Positions 35,318-44,810 of a stretch of 64,000 nucleotides of DNA are shown here, in pieces (position 1 is the stretch's first letter; each line of letters opens with the position of its first letter). The stretch comes from Shewanella sp. GD04112 (GTDB lineage: Bacteria; Pseudomonadota; Gammaproteobacteria; Enterobacterales; Shewanellaceae). Where the stretch lies: assembly GCF_029835735.1 (NCBI RefSeq), contig NZ_JAOEAL010000001.1:2418001-2482000 (forward strand). Reading direction: 5' to 3'. The position numbers and the translations under genes are program-made. Below the pieces are notes generated by a model. The model did no database searches, was not told where the DNA came from, and saw only the letters and a program-made list of their open reading frames with translations.

Positions 35318-36276
35318 TAGCAAGACGTTTTATCCCGCTGTGGATCACCGCCTCATTATTACTGACCATGTTTCTGGTCGGCACCTTTCAGTTTGACGGT
35401 TTTGCCAGTGGCCGAGTGGTCACCAACCTGTTGCGTGACAATGCGTTCCTGCTGATCACCGCATTAGGTATGACCTTAGTGATTATCTCTGGCGGGATCG
35501 ATCTTTCGGTTGGCGCTGTCATCGCCTTAAGTGGGGTCGTCACCAGTTTATTGATCACCGAGTACCAGTGGCATCCATTGTTAGCCTTTGCGGTTATTCT
35601 GCCCCTGGGCACTCTGTTTGGCGCACTCATGGGTACTATTATCCATGTGTATAAGTTGCAGCCATTTATCGTGACGCTTGCCGGGATGTTCTTAGCGAGG
35701 GGCTTAGCGACAACGCTCAGCGAAGAGTCGATTGCCATTGATCATCCATTTTACGATGCGGTGGCAGAGATGAGCATTGCACTACCAGGCAATGGCGCGC
35801 TCGATTTAAGCTCGCTGATCTTTATCCTGTTCTTTGTGATTATCGCCGTGGTTATGCATTACACCCGTTTTGGTACGAATGTGTATGCCATTGGTGGCAA
35901 TCAACATTCCGCCGAGCTGATGGGGATTTCCATCGCTAAAACCACCATCAGTATTTACGCCATCAGTAGCTTTCTGGCGACGCTGGCGGGGATTGTCTTT
36001 ACCTTTTACACCTTCTCGGGCTATGCGCTTGGCGCCATTGGCGTCGAACTGGATGCCATTGCGGCCGTGGTCATTGGTGGCACCCTGTTAACTGGCGGCA
36101 GTGGCTTTGTGCTCGGCACTGTGCTCGGGGTGATTTTGATGGGAGTGATTCAAACCTATATTACCTTCGATGGCAGCTTAAGCAGTTGGTGGACCAAGAT
36201 TGTCATTGGCCTGTTACTGTTCTTCTTCATCCTGTTACAGAAACTCTTGAATGGACGCAAAACACAACATGGATAA
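35314..36276 (+). CDS. yjfF: Furanose ABC importer, second permease (YjfF-like)
   Basis: 320-residue BPD_transp_2-type membrane protein of about nine segments. LLRDNAFLLITALGMTLVIISGGIDLSVGAVIALSGVVTSLL, QPFIVTLAGMFLARG, VYAIGGNQHSAELMGI and ELDAIAAVVIGGTLLTGGSGFVLGTVLGV correspond to YjfF, partner of YtfT. Start overlaps the ytfT stop (ATGA), showing translational coupling. Its own 3' end overlaps the next GH43 gene by 26 bases. Confidence 0.94.
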   Translation: MIARRFIPLWITASLLLTMFLVGTFQFDGFASGRVVTNLLRDNAFLLITALGMTLVIISGGIDLSVGAVIALSGVVTSLLITEYQWHPLLAFAVILPLGTLFGALMGTIIHVYKLQPFIVTLAGMFLARGLATTLSEESIAIDHPFYDAVAEMSIALPGNGALDLSSLIFILFFVIIAVVMHYTRFGTNVYAIGGNQHSAELMGISIAKTTISIYAISSFLATLAGIVFTFYTFSGYALGAIGVELDAIAAVVIGGTLLTGGSGFVLGTVLGVILMGVIQTYITFDGSLSSWWTKIVIGLLLFFFILLQKLLNGRKTQHG

Positions 36277-37387
36277 TCGTCAACCTAATCTGTCGGTCTT
36301 TCGACGCTTGCCTTTGACCTGTGGCTTACTCGCCGCATTGGCGCTGCCATTAGCGCAAGCTGTGCCTGTACTTGAGATTAGCCGCGCACAATCCCACAGC
36401 GCCACGGCGCAAACCCTCGATGCGAATGCGCCCTTTATCGAGAGAAGGGCGGATCCTTGGGTGATACGCGACGATGACGGCAGTTACTACTTTATTGCCT
36501 CGGTGCCTGAGTTTGACCGCATCGAACTTCGCCACGCCAAAACCATCGACGGTTTACGCCAAGCTACACCTAAAACCCTGTGGCACAAGCATGAAACCGG
36601 CCCCATGAGTATCGATATTTGGGCGCCTGAGCTGCACAAAATCGATGGTCGCTGGTATATCTATTTTGCGGCCAGCAATAAGGATGTGCGTTTTCATAAC
36701 CGCATGTTTGTTTTAGGACTCGAGGGCGACTCACCGATGACGGGCCAATGGCAAGAGCTTGGCAAGTTACAATCGGCACAGGATGCTTTCTCCCTCGATG
36801 CGACCAGCTTTAGCCTGAAGGGCGAGCGTTATTTTATTTGGGCGCAGCAGGACAAAGCCAAGCGTTACAACACCGGCTTAGTGATTGCCAAAATGCTATC
36901 GCCAACTCAACTCTCTGATAACGAAACCATTATCAGCGAGCCCTTATTGGATTGGGAACGTTTAGGCTTTAAAGTCAACGAAGGCGCCGCTGTGTTGGTT
37001 AAAAACGGTAAAGTCTTCGTGACCTATTCCGCCAGTGCCACGGATGACCGTTATGCCATGGGGCTGTTATGGGCCGATGAAAATGCCGATTTACTCAATC
37101 CTAAGAGTTGGCATAAATCGCCAAGCCCAGTCTTTACCACTGAGCCTAGCCTGAATCGTTTTGGTCCTGGCCATAATAGTTTTGTGCTGGCAGAGGATGG
37201 TAAAACCGAGCTGATGTTTTACCATGCACGTAATTACCTTGAGCTGCAGGGGACACCATTGACTGACGGTAATCGACACACTTACTACCGCGCCATTCGC
37301 TGGTCGGCGGACGGTTTCCCAGTATTTGATAATCAGCACAGCGATAGCCAAACCTTTAATCAGCAAGACACGCAATCCCGCGAATAA
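36251..37387 (+). CDS. Secreted GH43 alpha-L-arabinofuranosidase
   Basis: 378 residues with a basic N-region and hydrophobic signal segment (LPLTCGLLAALALPLAQA). GH43 propeller with catalytic Asp in ERRADPWVI, Asp in FSLDATSF, Glu in VNEGAAVLV, plus FGPGHNSFVLAEDG. Similar throughout to the cytosolic enzyme encoded immediately downstream, so the two are paralogues with different locations. Probably exo-acting on arabino-oligosaccharides in the periplasm, feeding the importer encoded just upstream. Start could also be ATG 36269; neither has a clear Shine-Dalgarno, consistent with coupling to yjfF. Confidence 0.88.
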   Translation: MDAKHNMDNRQPNLSVFRRLPLTCGLLAALALPLAQAVPVLEISRAQSHSATAQTLDANAPFIERRADPWVIRDDDGSYYFIASVPEFDRIELRHAKTIDGLRQATPKTLWHKHETGPMSIDIWAPELHKIDGRWYIYFAASNKDVRFHNRMFVLGLEGDSPMTGQWQELGKLQSAQDAFSLDATSFSLKGERYFIWAQQDKAKRYNTGLVIAKMLSPTQLSDNETIISEPLLDWERLGFKVNEGAAVLVKNGKVFVTYSASATDDRYAMGLLWADENADLLNPKSWHKSPSPVFTTEPSLNRFGPGHNSFVLAEDGKTELMFYHARNYLELQGTPLTDGNRHTYYRAIRWSADGFPVFDNQHSDSQTFNQQDTQSRE

Positions 37388-37448
37388 GCGTAAAGCGTTT
37401 AATAGACACGAATAGCACAGTTAAGTAATCGAAATAGACAGGTTTTCC

Positions 37449-38450
37449 ATGATAAGAGCAACAAACAACCCCCTAGTCGAGCAGCGCGCCGATCCCTTTG
37501 TGTACCTACATAGCGACGGTTATTACTACTTTACGGGCTCAGTTCCGACCTACGATCGGATTGAACTGCGTAAATCCAAGACCTTAGACGGCTTGAAAGA
37601 CGCCCAAACCTTCGATATCTGGTTTAAACACCAAAGCGGCCCAATGAGCCGCCACGTATGGGCGCCCGAGATCCATTATCTCGACGGAAAATGGTACATC
37701 TACTTCGCGGCCAGCGAAGAGGAAAATATTTGGGCATTACGCCCCTACGTGCTTGAGTGTCTAGGACAAGATCCATTAAATGATGAATGGATTGAACTTG
37801 GCATGATGCAGGCGGCCGAGGGTGATAATAAATCCTTTATCGACTTTTCCTTAGATGCGACCATTTTCGAAAACAACGGTAAGCGCTACTTCTGCTGGGC
37901 GGAGAAAACCGGTGGACAATTTGCGGCATCCAACCTGTATCTTGCGGAAATGGCATCGCCCATCAAGTTAAAAACGGCGCAATTTATGCTCACCACCCCA
38001 GATTATGATTGGGAACGCGTCGATTTTTGGGTTAACGAAGGGCCTGCTGTACTTAAACATCAGGGGAAAATCTTTATTACCTTCTCGGCCAGCGCGACAG
38101 GTGCTTGTTATTGCATGGGTTATATGGAGGCCGATGAGCATGCTGATCTGCTCGATCGTAACTCCTGGAAGAAAACCCGCCAGCCAGTGCTGTGCACGGA
38201 TGTCGACAAGCAAATCTTCGGCCCTGGTCATAACAGTTTTACCGTGGCAGAAGATGGTGTAACGCCCATCTGTGTTTACCATGCCCGTGATTATGAACAT
38301 GCGGTGGGCGATCCTAGCGTGGTGCCAAAGACAGATACCCGTCCATTAGCGCAAATCATTAAAGATCCACTCTATGATCCCAATCGCCATGCGCGAACGT
38401 TAGCGGTGTCATTTGATGAGAGCGGACGCCCCTTGTTCAATCTCTATTAA
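37449..38450 (+). CDS. Cytosolic GH43 alpha-L-arabinofuranosidase
   Basis: 333 residues, no signal peptide. NPLVEQRADPFVYLH (catalytic Asp), FIDFSLDATIFENNG (Asp) and FWVNEGPAVLKHQGK (Glu), with FGPGHNSFTVAEDGVTP. This arrangement matches exo-1,5-alpha-L-arabinofuranosidase-type GH43 enzymes and the paralogue encoded just upstream. It would hydrolyse imported arabino-oligosaccharides to arabinose for AraA. A terminator closes the operon after it. Confidence 0.9.
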   Translation: MIRATNNPLVEQRADPFVYLHSDGYYYFTGSVPTYDRIELRKSKTLDGLKDAQTFDIWFKHQSGPMSRHVWAPEIHYLDGKWYIYFAASEEENIWALRPYVLECLGQDPLNDEWIELGMMQAAEGDNKSFIDFSLDATIFENNGKRYFCWAEKTGGQFAASNLYLAEMASPIKLKTAQFMLTTPDYDWERVDFWVNEGPAVLKHQGKIFITFSASATGACYCMGYMEADEHADLLDRNSWKKTRQPVLCTDVDKQIFGPGHNSFTVAEDGVTPICVYHARDYEHAVGDPSVVPKTDTRPLAQIIKDPLYDPNRHARTLAVSFDESGRPLFNLY

Positions 38451-38481
38451 TTCATTTGCCGACATAAATGATGTGATAACC

Positions 38482-38513
38482 GCGGGGCACGCTTCAGCAG
38501 CCCCGCTTTTTTT
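38482..38513 (+). terminator. Terminator of the importer-GH43 operon
   Basis: GCGGGGC / GCCCCGC stem with an eleven-base loop, followed by a seven-T run. Confidence 0.88.
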
Positions 38514-38731
38514 ATGCCTGACTTAAGCGCTATTGCTTAGGTAAAACGCGATTGTTAGGCTCGCACACACAACATGCTATTCCGCTCGCTATTTCAATTA
38601 CTTAATCGATTCAACCTTTGAACCTATTGATGTTATATTGCCGCCCGAGCATTCACTTGGTGGGCAGAAGTGCTGCCTGCGTGTGAAAGTGAATATCAGT
38701 GATGATTTTGCCAAGTTCGAGGAGTAGGGAA

Positions 38732-39322
38732 ATGGCGATAAACAAAGGCAAGCTTAGTGCAGATATTGAAGCAAGGATGGAAGAGCTTGCTCAGGAACTC
38801 ACTCTGGCGCTTGCTGAATATTACGATTGGTGGCTGTCACACTATCCGGCGCAAACCCTCTACGGTTTTTGCCTATACAGCTCGCCCTTAGTGGAATATT
38901 TAGGTGTCACCCTTTTCACCGAGGAAGGCCTGACGGCCGTCGCAAAGAAATATCAAAACGATAAGAGTTTTCGGCATAAATCCCTCACACAGCTTAAGCA
39001 AACGCTGCGCTGGTCAGCCTGCGACTCCCCACATCACGATGAAAATGAAGATATTTTTGAGGCGATTAACGACAAACTGCAATTGCTGCAAGAAGACGCT
39101 GAGGCGCTCGAGTCCGAAGAGGCATACGATGCTTACCTTAAAGCCTTGTACGCCATATTAGTCAGGGCGCTCAATGAGGTTAAAGCCATGCGCCCGCTAA
39201 ACCAGCAGACAATATTGTTCTCCGTTTGTTTTGGCGATCAAAGCGATGCTGATATCGATTATTTTGTTCAAAATTGTAATGATAAAGAGATTATCGCTAG
39301 TTTTTATCAGCAATGGCGCTGA
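38732..39322 (+). CDS. DUF4303-like protein of unknown function
   Basis: 196 residues, acidic, no signal or membrane segment. ALAEYYDWWLSHYPAQTLYGFCLYSSPLVEYLGVTLFTEEGLTAVAKKY resembles the N-terminal region of DUF4303 proteins (W...YGF.LY....... pattern); LRWSACDSPHH and the last 40 residues (ILFSVCFGDQSDADIDYFVQNCNDKEIIASFYQQW) are also of that kind. GGAG precedes ATG 38732 by seven bases, so the longer frame is rejected. It is unrelated to sugar metabolism and seems to be a passenger. Family assignment is by eye only. Confidence 0.7.
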   Translation: MAINKGKLSADIEARMEELAQELTLALAEYYDWWLSHYPAQTLYGFCLYSSPLVEYLGVTLFTEEGLTAVAKKYQNDKSFRHKSLTQLKQTLRWSACDSPHHDENEDIFEAINDKLQLLQEDAEALESEEAYDAYLKALYAILVRALNEVKAMRPLNQQTILFSVCFGDQSDADIDYFVQNCNDKEIIASFYQQWR

Positions 39323-39514
39323 ATATTGCCAACAAAAATTTTCAACTCAATTGGCTTATTTCGTCTATTACCGACGAGGTCCCACTCAATATTGACTGAA
39401 ATGCTGACTGAAATATTGACGGCTAGTGGTTGTTATTTACGGCGAGTCGCATAGGGCCACCAGCAAACATTAGGTAGTGCCAAGCGCAGAAACTCTGGGT
39501 TAGGGGATAAAAAC

Positions 39515-39545
39515 AAGGGAAAGCGTTTCACTTTCCCTTATCTGA
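39515..39545 (-). terminator. Terminator after the GH127 gene
   Basis: AAGGGAAAG / CTTTCCCTT stem; on the minus strand it is followed by GTTTTTA. It sits about 50 bases past the end of the GH127 gene. Confidence 0.75.
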
Positions 39546-39591
39546 ATCAGTGTTTTAAGCTCGAGTGCCTACATGCGCTCGGGATGCTCGC

Positions 39592-41979
39592 TTACAGAGT
39601 CGAGGTCGACTCACTTTTTAGTAGGCGCACCTCATATAAACCGCCAGCAATCGAGCCCGGTTTTGCCACAAATTTTACCCTGAAGGGCACTGTGCTATCC
39701 GAAAGCATGTCGGCGGGAATAGGGTAGTCGACGTTGTAAAATATCGGCCCCTTATCGGCAGGCAGAGTGACTTCGGCAAGGCGTTTATCGTTGATCAAAA
39801 TGTCGAAACGTCGCCCAGCATCCAAGCCAAAGTAGGTTAAGCGCAATATGGGTTGCGGTTCACCTTTGGCATCGAGTTGATAGCTAAACCAATCCTCGGC
39901 ATGGCGCCAATGGCGATTACCATTAAGGCCCGCTTCACTCTTTGATGCCTTAAAGAAATGATCCGACTCAGGTTGCTGCTCTCCGGGCTGCACACTATCT
40001 AAGGTTTGCGCCATCAACTTGGCTTCCATCTGGGCTTTTTGAGCTAACTCTTGCTGTTTCTGTTGCCATTCATCGGGAGCGCTCTGGCCAAAATACAAGG
40101 TATAGCGGCTGTCATGCAGGCGAAAGAAGGGGATCAGCGTGATGGGGCTCCCTTGATTTGTACGGGCTTTCCCCGTGGTAAATTGCAGCTGACTCATGGG
40201 CTCACGGCGGATATCGGTTAAAAAGCGGGTACCATCACTGATAAAAATCGGCGCCTGACTGGGTTCGCACATAGGGCCACTGGCAATATGCCCCATGCGG
40301 CTGGCATCGCCGATAAAGTTTAAGGCTTCGTTAGCGATAGGCACCGTTTTTGCCGCTAACACAATTGGTCCATAAAGCACTGAGTAATTGGCGGTTTTAT
40401 CGGGTAGCTGCTCAAGACTAATGTCCATGGGTAAGGTGATAGTCACGCTATCGCCCTTGCGCCAGTGCCGCGTTAAGGGAATATATTGCCCTTGAGTCGG
40501 TGTAAACCTTTGCGGCTCGCCATTAATGCTCACGGTCACCTCACCCTTAGCCCATGTGGGATAGCGCAGATTGAGGGTAAAGTCCGCCTCCTGATGGATA
40601 ATCATCTGCGAAGTATTGTCATCGGGGAACTGAGTTTTTTGGCTAAGGCTGATGCCTTTGGCTTTCCAGTGGACCTCAGAATCAACAAACAGGTTCACAA
40701 ACAGATTGTTGTCCTCCTCGGCATAGATGAGCTCGCCGTATTTAGCATGGTTTTCGATGCCTGAGCCGACACAACACCACATACTTTCCTGCGCCGAGGA
40801 ATAGACGCGGTAATGGTCTGGGCGCATTGGCGTAAAATACACTAGGCCGCCAGTTTGCGGATGCTGGGACGAGAGGATATGGTTGTAGAGTGCACGCTCG
40901 TAGTAATCGATATAGCGTAAATCACGTTTGTTTTCATACAGTAATTTTGACAGCTTCAACATGTTGTAGGTATTGCAAGTCTCAGGGCCTTCTACCGAGT
41001 CAAGCATACTGCTGAAATCTTCGCTGGGATGAAAATACTCGCGCACACTGTTGCCACCGATGGAAACGGTGCGCTGGTGAACTACTTGCTGCCAAAAATA
41101 ATCGGCGCTTTCTAACCATTCCTTGTTATTACTCAGCTCGGCAATACGTGCCACACCGACAATTTTAGGAATTTGTGTATTGGCATGTAGGCCCGTCAGT
41201 TTATCTTGATGCTGCAACAGGGGTTGTAACAGGCTTTGATCCGTATAGCGATTCGCAAGATTTAAGTATTTGTTTTGACCTGTAATGCTGTACACATCCG
41301 CTAAGGTTTCATTTAAGCCACCGTATTCGGTGCGCAGCATAAGCTGCAGCTGCTCATCACTTAGATTGCGACTTAAATCTAGCATCCAATCGGCAAAACC
41401 GACGAGCATTTTCTTCGCCGTGGGATTTTGAGTATAAAGATAGGCATCCCGCAGGCCCGCGAATACCTTATGCACGTTATACCAAGGCACCCATGATTGG
41501 TTGAGCGTAAACAGATCCGCTTCGATATGGCCAGCGGCGACCTGCTGCCATAGTTTGTCTCCATGAGGGACACCGCCCACATAACCATTGCCATGGGCCT
41601 GTTGACACTTTTCCAACTCGGCCACCATGTAGTTGAGGCGCGAAAGCACCGCCTGATCGCCCGTGGCGGCATACATTAGGGCCAATGCCGATAGATAATG
41701 CCCACCGATATGGCCATCAAGGCCCGTATTTTCCCAATTGGGGTAGTTGTCGGCCGTGGTCGCAATTCCCGCGGCCTTGCGGTAAGGGGCGAGTAGTCGC
41801 TCGGGATCCATCGACATGATGTAAGCCAAATCGGTCTGCTGGGCATGCAGAAATGGCCCGGCGGTTAGGCGCACATCGTTTAGCGGAATGGGGGTAAGAC
41901 TAGCAAAGCTTGGCTGGGATACGAATGGGCAAGTTAATGGCAATAACAGGCAAAGGCCAAACAATCGGGCAGTGTTCAT
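39592..41979 (-). CDS. Secreted GH127 beta-L-arabinofuranosidase (DUF1680)
   Basis: 795 residues with a signal segment (RLFGLCLLLPLTCPFVSQPSFA). Catalytic (alpha/alpha)6 barrel typical of GH127: DGHIGGHYLSALALMYAATGD, WVPWYNVHKVFAGLRDAY, EGPETCNTYNMLKLS and SMWCCVGSGIENHAKYG. Glu333/Cys335 and Cys402/Cys403 correspond to the zinc ligands and the cysteine nucleophile known in Bifidobacterium HypBA1. C-terminal beta-sandwich domain of about 120 residues follows a Gln-rich linker (EWQQKQQELAQKAQMEAK). Would release beta-linked L-arabinofuranose, as in plant hydroxyproline-rich glycoproteins. GGGAG precedes the ATG. Confidence 0.93.
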   Translation of the reverse strand: MNTARLFGLCLLLPLTCPFVSQPSFASLTPIPLNDVRLTAGPFLHAQQTDLAYIMSMDPERLLAPYRKAAGIATTADNYPNWENTGLDGHIGGHYLSALALMYAATGDQAVLSRLNYMVAELEKCQQAHGNGYVGGVPHGDKLWQQVAAGHIEADLFTLNQSWVPWYNVHKVFAGLRDAYLYTQNPTAKKMLVGFADWMLDLSRNLSDEQLQLMLRTEYGGLNETLADVYSITGQNKYLNLANRYTDQSLLQPLLQHQDKLTGLHANTQIPKIVGVARIAELSNNKEWLESADYFWQQVVHQRTVSIGGNSVREYFHPSEDFSSMLDSVEGPETCNTYNMLKLSKLLYENKRDLRYIDYYERALYNHILSSQHPQTGGLVYFTPMRPDHYRVYSSAQESMWCCVGSGIENHAKYGELIYAEEDNNLFVNLFVDSEVHWKAKGISLSQKTQFPDDNTSQMIIHQEADFTLNLRYPTWAKGEVTVSINGEPQRFTPTQGQYIPLTRHWRKGDSVTITLPMDISLEQLPDKTANYSVLYGPIVLAAKTVPIANEALNFIGDASRMGHIASGPMCEPSQAPIFISDGTRFLTDIRREPMSQLQFTTGKARTNQGSPITLIPFFRLHDSRYTLYFGQSAPDEWQQKQQELAQKAQMEAKLMAQTLDSVQPGEQQPESDHFFKASKSEAGLNGNRHWRHAEDWFSYQLDAKGEPQPILRLTYFGLDAGRRFDILINDKRLAEVTLPADKGPIFYNVDYPIPADMLSDSTVPFRVKFVAKPGSIAGGLYEVRLLKSESTSTL

Positions 41980-42043
41980 CTTGGCTCCCTTATTATACGG
42001 ATTGGAGTTTTACGTTTGGATTAACTCAGTTTTTGCGTGATAA

Positions 42044-42072
42044 AAAAGCCCCTGGGTAGGGGCTTATGGTGT
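42044..42072 (-). terminator. Terminator of the GPH symporter gene
   Basis: AGCCCC / GGGGCT stem (minus strand) with a six-base loop and a six-T tail, between the symporter stop and the GH127 gene. Confidence 0.85.
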
Positions 42073-42085
42073 TATCGCAGAAAGA

Positions 42086-43531
42086 TTACGCCGATACTTG
42101 GGGCGCAGCAGTCTTAGGCGTTACTGTCTCAGCAGTTACAGTGTCTGAGGCTATAGCCTTAGACGTCTGCTTGGCGTCCGTTTGGCTAACATGCGCCTGC
42201 TCGGGCAAAGCCTGTTTGATTTCTTCATAAACGCGATCAGAAATCTTGTATTTGAACATCAGTAAGCCCATCAGCGCGTGGAATGCGCCAGGGATCACCG
42301 TTAGCATTAACGAAATACCGGTCAACGCAAATTCGCTTTGAGTTTCACCGGGTTGATAGTTGAAGTAGGTCAGTAGCATACCCACCACAAATCCCGCCGC
42401 GCCCATACCCGCTTTTTGGGCGAATGAGATCCCGCCAAAGGCAAGGCCAGAGACCCTGTGGCCCGTTTTGACTGTGCCATAATCCACCGACTCGGAAATC
42501 ACCGACCAGAAGACAGGCGCATGTAAATCCACCACGAATGAAATCGCAAAGTAGAGTACGAAGGCCAGCACTATGTCGCCCGGCTGCACGGCAAAGAACA
42601 TGATGGCGCTTAAGATCCCAACCACGATTTGGCTGTAGCGGAAGAGTTTTAGTTTGCAGTAACGCTTAGTGATCCAAGTTGAAGCGACCATCGCAAGAAT
42701 CGCTGCACCAACACCGGTCGACAGGAATGCCGAGAGCATCTTGGCATCGCCGCCCAAGTAATAGGTCGCGTAGTAGGCTGCTACCGAGCCGCGGATCACA
42801 TAGCCAATGGTGCCAATCACACAAATCGCGACTAGTACTAACCATTGATCGTTTTTGAACAATAATCGCAGTTGCATGCCAACAGGCTTAGTTTCCACCT
42901 TGTAGGCCACGCGCTCTGTGGTAGTAAAAAAGCAGAATAAAAACAGTAGGGTTGCCATCAATGCCATCACGCCCATGGCTTTTTGATAGCCCGCGGCAAT
43001 GTTCTCTCCGCCCCAGGCAGACGCCAATATAGGCACGATAATGGTCACTAAAAAGGCGGCAATCTTGGCGAAGAACAAACGATAACCGTTGGCGGATAAC
43101 CGCTCTTTTGGATCGTCGGTGATCACGCTGATAATCGAAATATACGGAATAGTGACAGTGGTAAAGATGATAGTGACCAGAATATAAGTCGAATAGGCCC
43201 AGATAAGTTTGGCATTGTAATCCCAATCTGGGGTTGAGAAGGTTAAGAACACCGAAATACCAAAGGGAATCGCCATAAACAGGAAGTAGGGGCGATATCT
43301 TCCCCAGCGGGTCGTCACTTTATCGTTAATAATGCCCATTAAAGGATCGGTAATGGCATCGATAAGACGAACCAGCAGGAACAATATCCCGACATCGGCG
43401 GGCTTTAACCCAAAAATATCGGTATAAAAGAAGGTAATAATTAACATCATTGACGAAATCACCACGTTAACGGCCATGTCCCCGGAGCCGTAACCGATCT
43501 TTTCAATGACTGACAATTTATGATAACTCAT
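42086..43531 (-). CDS. GPH-family sugar:cation symporter
   Basis: 481-residue 12-TM transporter of the glycoside-pentoside-hexuronide family (MelB/XylP-like). EKIGYGSGDMAVNVVISSMMLIITFFYTDIFGL, LLVRLIDAITDPLMGIINDKVTTRWGRYRPY (family signature) and the SVDYGTVKTGHRVSGLAFGGISFAQKAG motif near TM9-10. An acidic/Thr-rich tail of about 40 residues ends the protein. Divergent from the arabinanase gene, with AraR-type sites in between; likely imports arabinose or arabino-oligosaccharides with Na+ or H+. Substrate is inferred. Confidence 0.92.
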   Translation of the reverse strand: MSYHKLSVIEKIGYGSGDMAVNVVISSMMLIITFFYTDIFGLKPADVGILFLLVRLIDAITDPLMGIINDKVTTRWGRYRPYFLFMAIPFGISVFLTFSTPDWDYNAKLIWAYSTYILVTIIFTTVTIPYISIISVITDDPKERLSANGYRLFFAKIAAFLVTIIVPILASAWGGENIAAGYQKAMGVMALMATLLFLFCFFTTTERVAYKVETKPVGMQLRLLFKNDQWLVLVAICVIGTIGYVIRGSVAAYYATYYLGGDAKMLSAFLSTGVGAAILAMVASTWITKRYCKLKLFRYSQIVVGILSAIMFFAVQPGDIVLAFVLYFAISFVVDLHAPVFWSVISESVDYGTVKTGHRVSGLAFGGISFAQKAGMGAAGFVVGMLLTYFNYQPGETQSEFALTGISLMLTVIPGAFHALMGLLMFKYKISDRVYEEIKQALPEQAHVSQTDAKQTSKAIASDTVTAETVTPKTAAPQVSA

Positions 43532-43660
43532 CAGAAATCCTTATTATATTTATTATAAACAGTGAGTTATTGTGTTATTTTGCAATTTAACGCCTCCGCA
43601 ATGTTAACACATTTTTCTCCTGTTAATTTTTTTGCATTTGATTGTTACTTCCTTGTCCTG

Positions 43661-43690
43661 ATAGTATGATAACTTAATTCATCATACAAT
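43661..43690 (+). promoter_or_regulatory. Paired AraR-type operators between symporter and arabinanase
   Basis: ATAGTATGATAAC (43661-43673) and, inverted, TTCATCATACAAT (43678-43690), centres 17 bases apart, together forming an interrupted inverted repeat (TATGAT / ATCATA). They are weaker matches to ATnGTAnTACnAT than those before araB. Placed between two divergent arabinan genes. Confidence 0.55.
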
Positions 43691-43739
43691 AGCATAATAA
43701 CTATTTTGTTATATGGGATGGGGTTCATAAGGAGAATTG

Positions 43740-44810
43740 ATGCCAGCTATGAGAGTCACACCGAAAACAGCCCTAAAACGTCACCTTAAGATGCTCAATT
43801 GTGCACTGCTTGGCGTATTGGGCACCCTAGGCCAAGTGAGTGCCAAACAGGTGAGTATTCACGATCCTGTGATGGCAAAAGAGGCCGGACAGTATTATCT
43901 CTTCAGCACAGGTCCCGGTATTACCTATTATTCCTCAAAGGATAAAATCCATTGGGAATTAGCTGGGCGGGTATTCGAAACTGAGCCTAGCTGGGCAAAA
44001 GGCGTTGCGCCAGAGTTTAACGGCCATTTGTGGGCGCCGGATATCATTGAGCATAACGGCTTGTTTTATCTGTATTACTCAGTATCGGCCTTTGGTAAAA
44101 ACACCTCGGCCATTGGCGTGACAGTCAATAAAACCCTCGACAAGAATTCAAAGGACTATCAGTGGACAGATAAGGGGATCGTTATTCAATCTGTGCCAAA
44201 TCGCGATGCTTGGAACGCGATTGATCCCAATATTATTGTCGATGAGCAGGGTACGCCTTGGATGAGTTTTGGCTCCTTCTGGCAAGGGTTAAAACTGGTC
44301 AAGCTCAATCCGGACTTTATCTCCATCGCCAAACCTGAGGAGTGGCACACGCTTGCCAAGTTAGAACGCCCAGCACTGCTTGGTGAAACCGAGCCAGGTC
44401 CTGCTGAAATCGAAGCGCCTTTTATCTATAAAAAAGATGACTATTACTATCTTTTTGTCTCCTACGGCCTTTGCTGTCGTGGGGATGACAGCACTTACCA
44501 CTTAGCCGTGGGCCGCGCCAAAACGGTGACCGGGCCTTACCTCGATAAAGCGGGCAAAGACATGGCGCAAGGCGGCGGATCAGTTTTACTGCATGGCACT
44601 AAGGCTTGGCCTGGATTGGGCCATAACAGTGTTTATGCCTTCGATGGCAAAGATTACTTAGTCTTTCATGCCTACGAATCCGCCGATAATGGCTTACAAA
44701 AACTCAAGATGGCGGAACTTAGCTGGCGCCAAGGTTGGCCAGAGGTCGATCCTAAGGCGCTCAATCAATACCAGAGCGTATTAGTTGCACCCGAAGGAAC
44801 AAAACAATAA
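43740..44810 (+). CDS. Secreted endo-1,5-alpha-L-arabinanase (GH43)
   Basis: 356 residues. Signal segment LKMLNCALLGVLGTLGQVSA, then the arabinanase-type GH43 pattern: VSIHDPVMAKE (catalytic Asp), HLWAPDIIEHNGLFYLYYSVSAFGKNTSAIGV, NAIDPNIIVDEQGTPWMSFGSFWQGL (Asp) and EPGPAEIEAPFIYKKDDYYYLFVSYGLCCRG (Glu). This matches Cellvibrio Arb43A-type enzymes that cut the linear arabinan backbone. Start ATG 43740 has AAGGAG five bases before it, better than the adjacent TTG. Shares TAATG with the next gene. Confidence 0.93.
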   Translation: MPAMRVTPKTALKRHLKMLNCALLGVLGTLGQVSAKQVSIHDPVMAKEAGQYYLFSTGPGITYYSSKDKIHWELAGRVFETEPSWAKGVAPEFNGHLWAPDIIEHNGLFYLYYSVSAFGKNTSAIGVTVNKTLDKNSKDYQWTDKGIVIQSVPNRDAWNAIDPNIIVDEQGTPWMSFGSFWQGLKLVKLNPDFISIAKPEEWHTLAKLERPALLGETEPGPAEIEAPFIYKKDDYYYLFVSYGLCCRGDDSTYHLAVGRAKTVTGPYLDKAGKDMAQGGGSVLLHGTKAWPGLGHNSVYAFDGKDYLVFHAYESADNGLQKLKMAELSWRQGWPEVDPKALNQYQSVLVAPEGTKQ

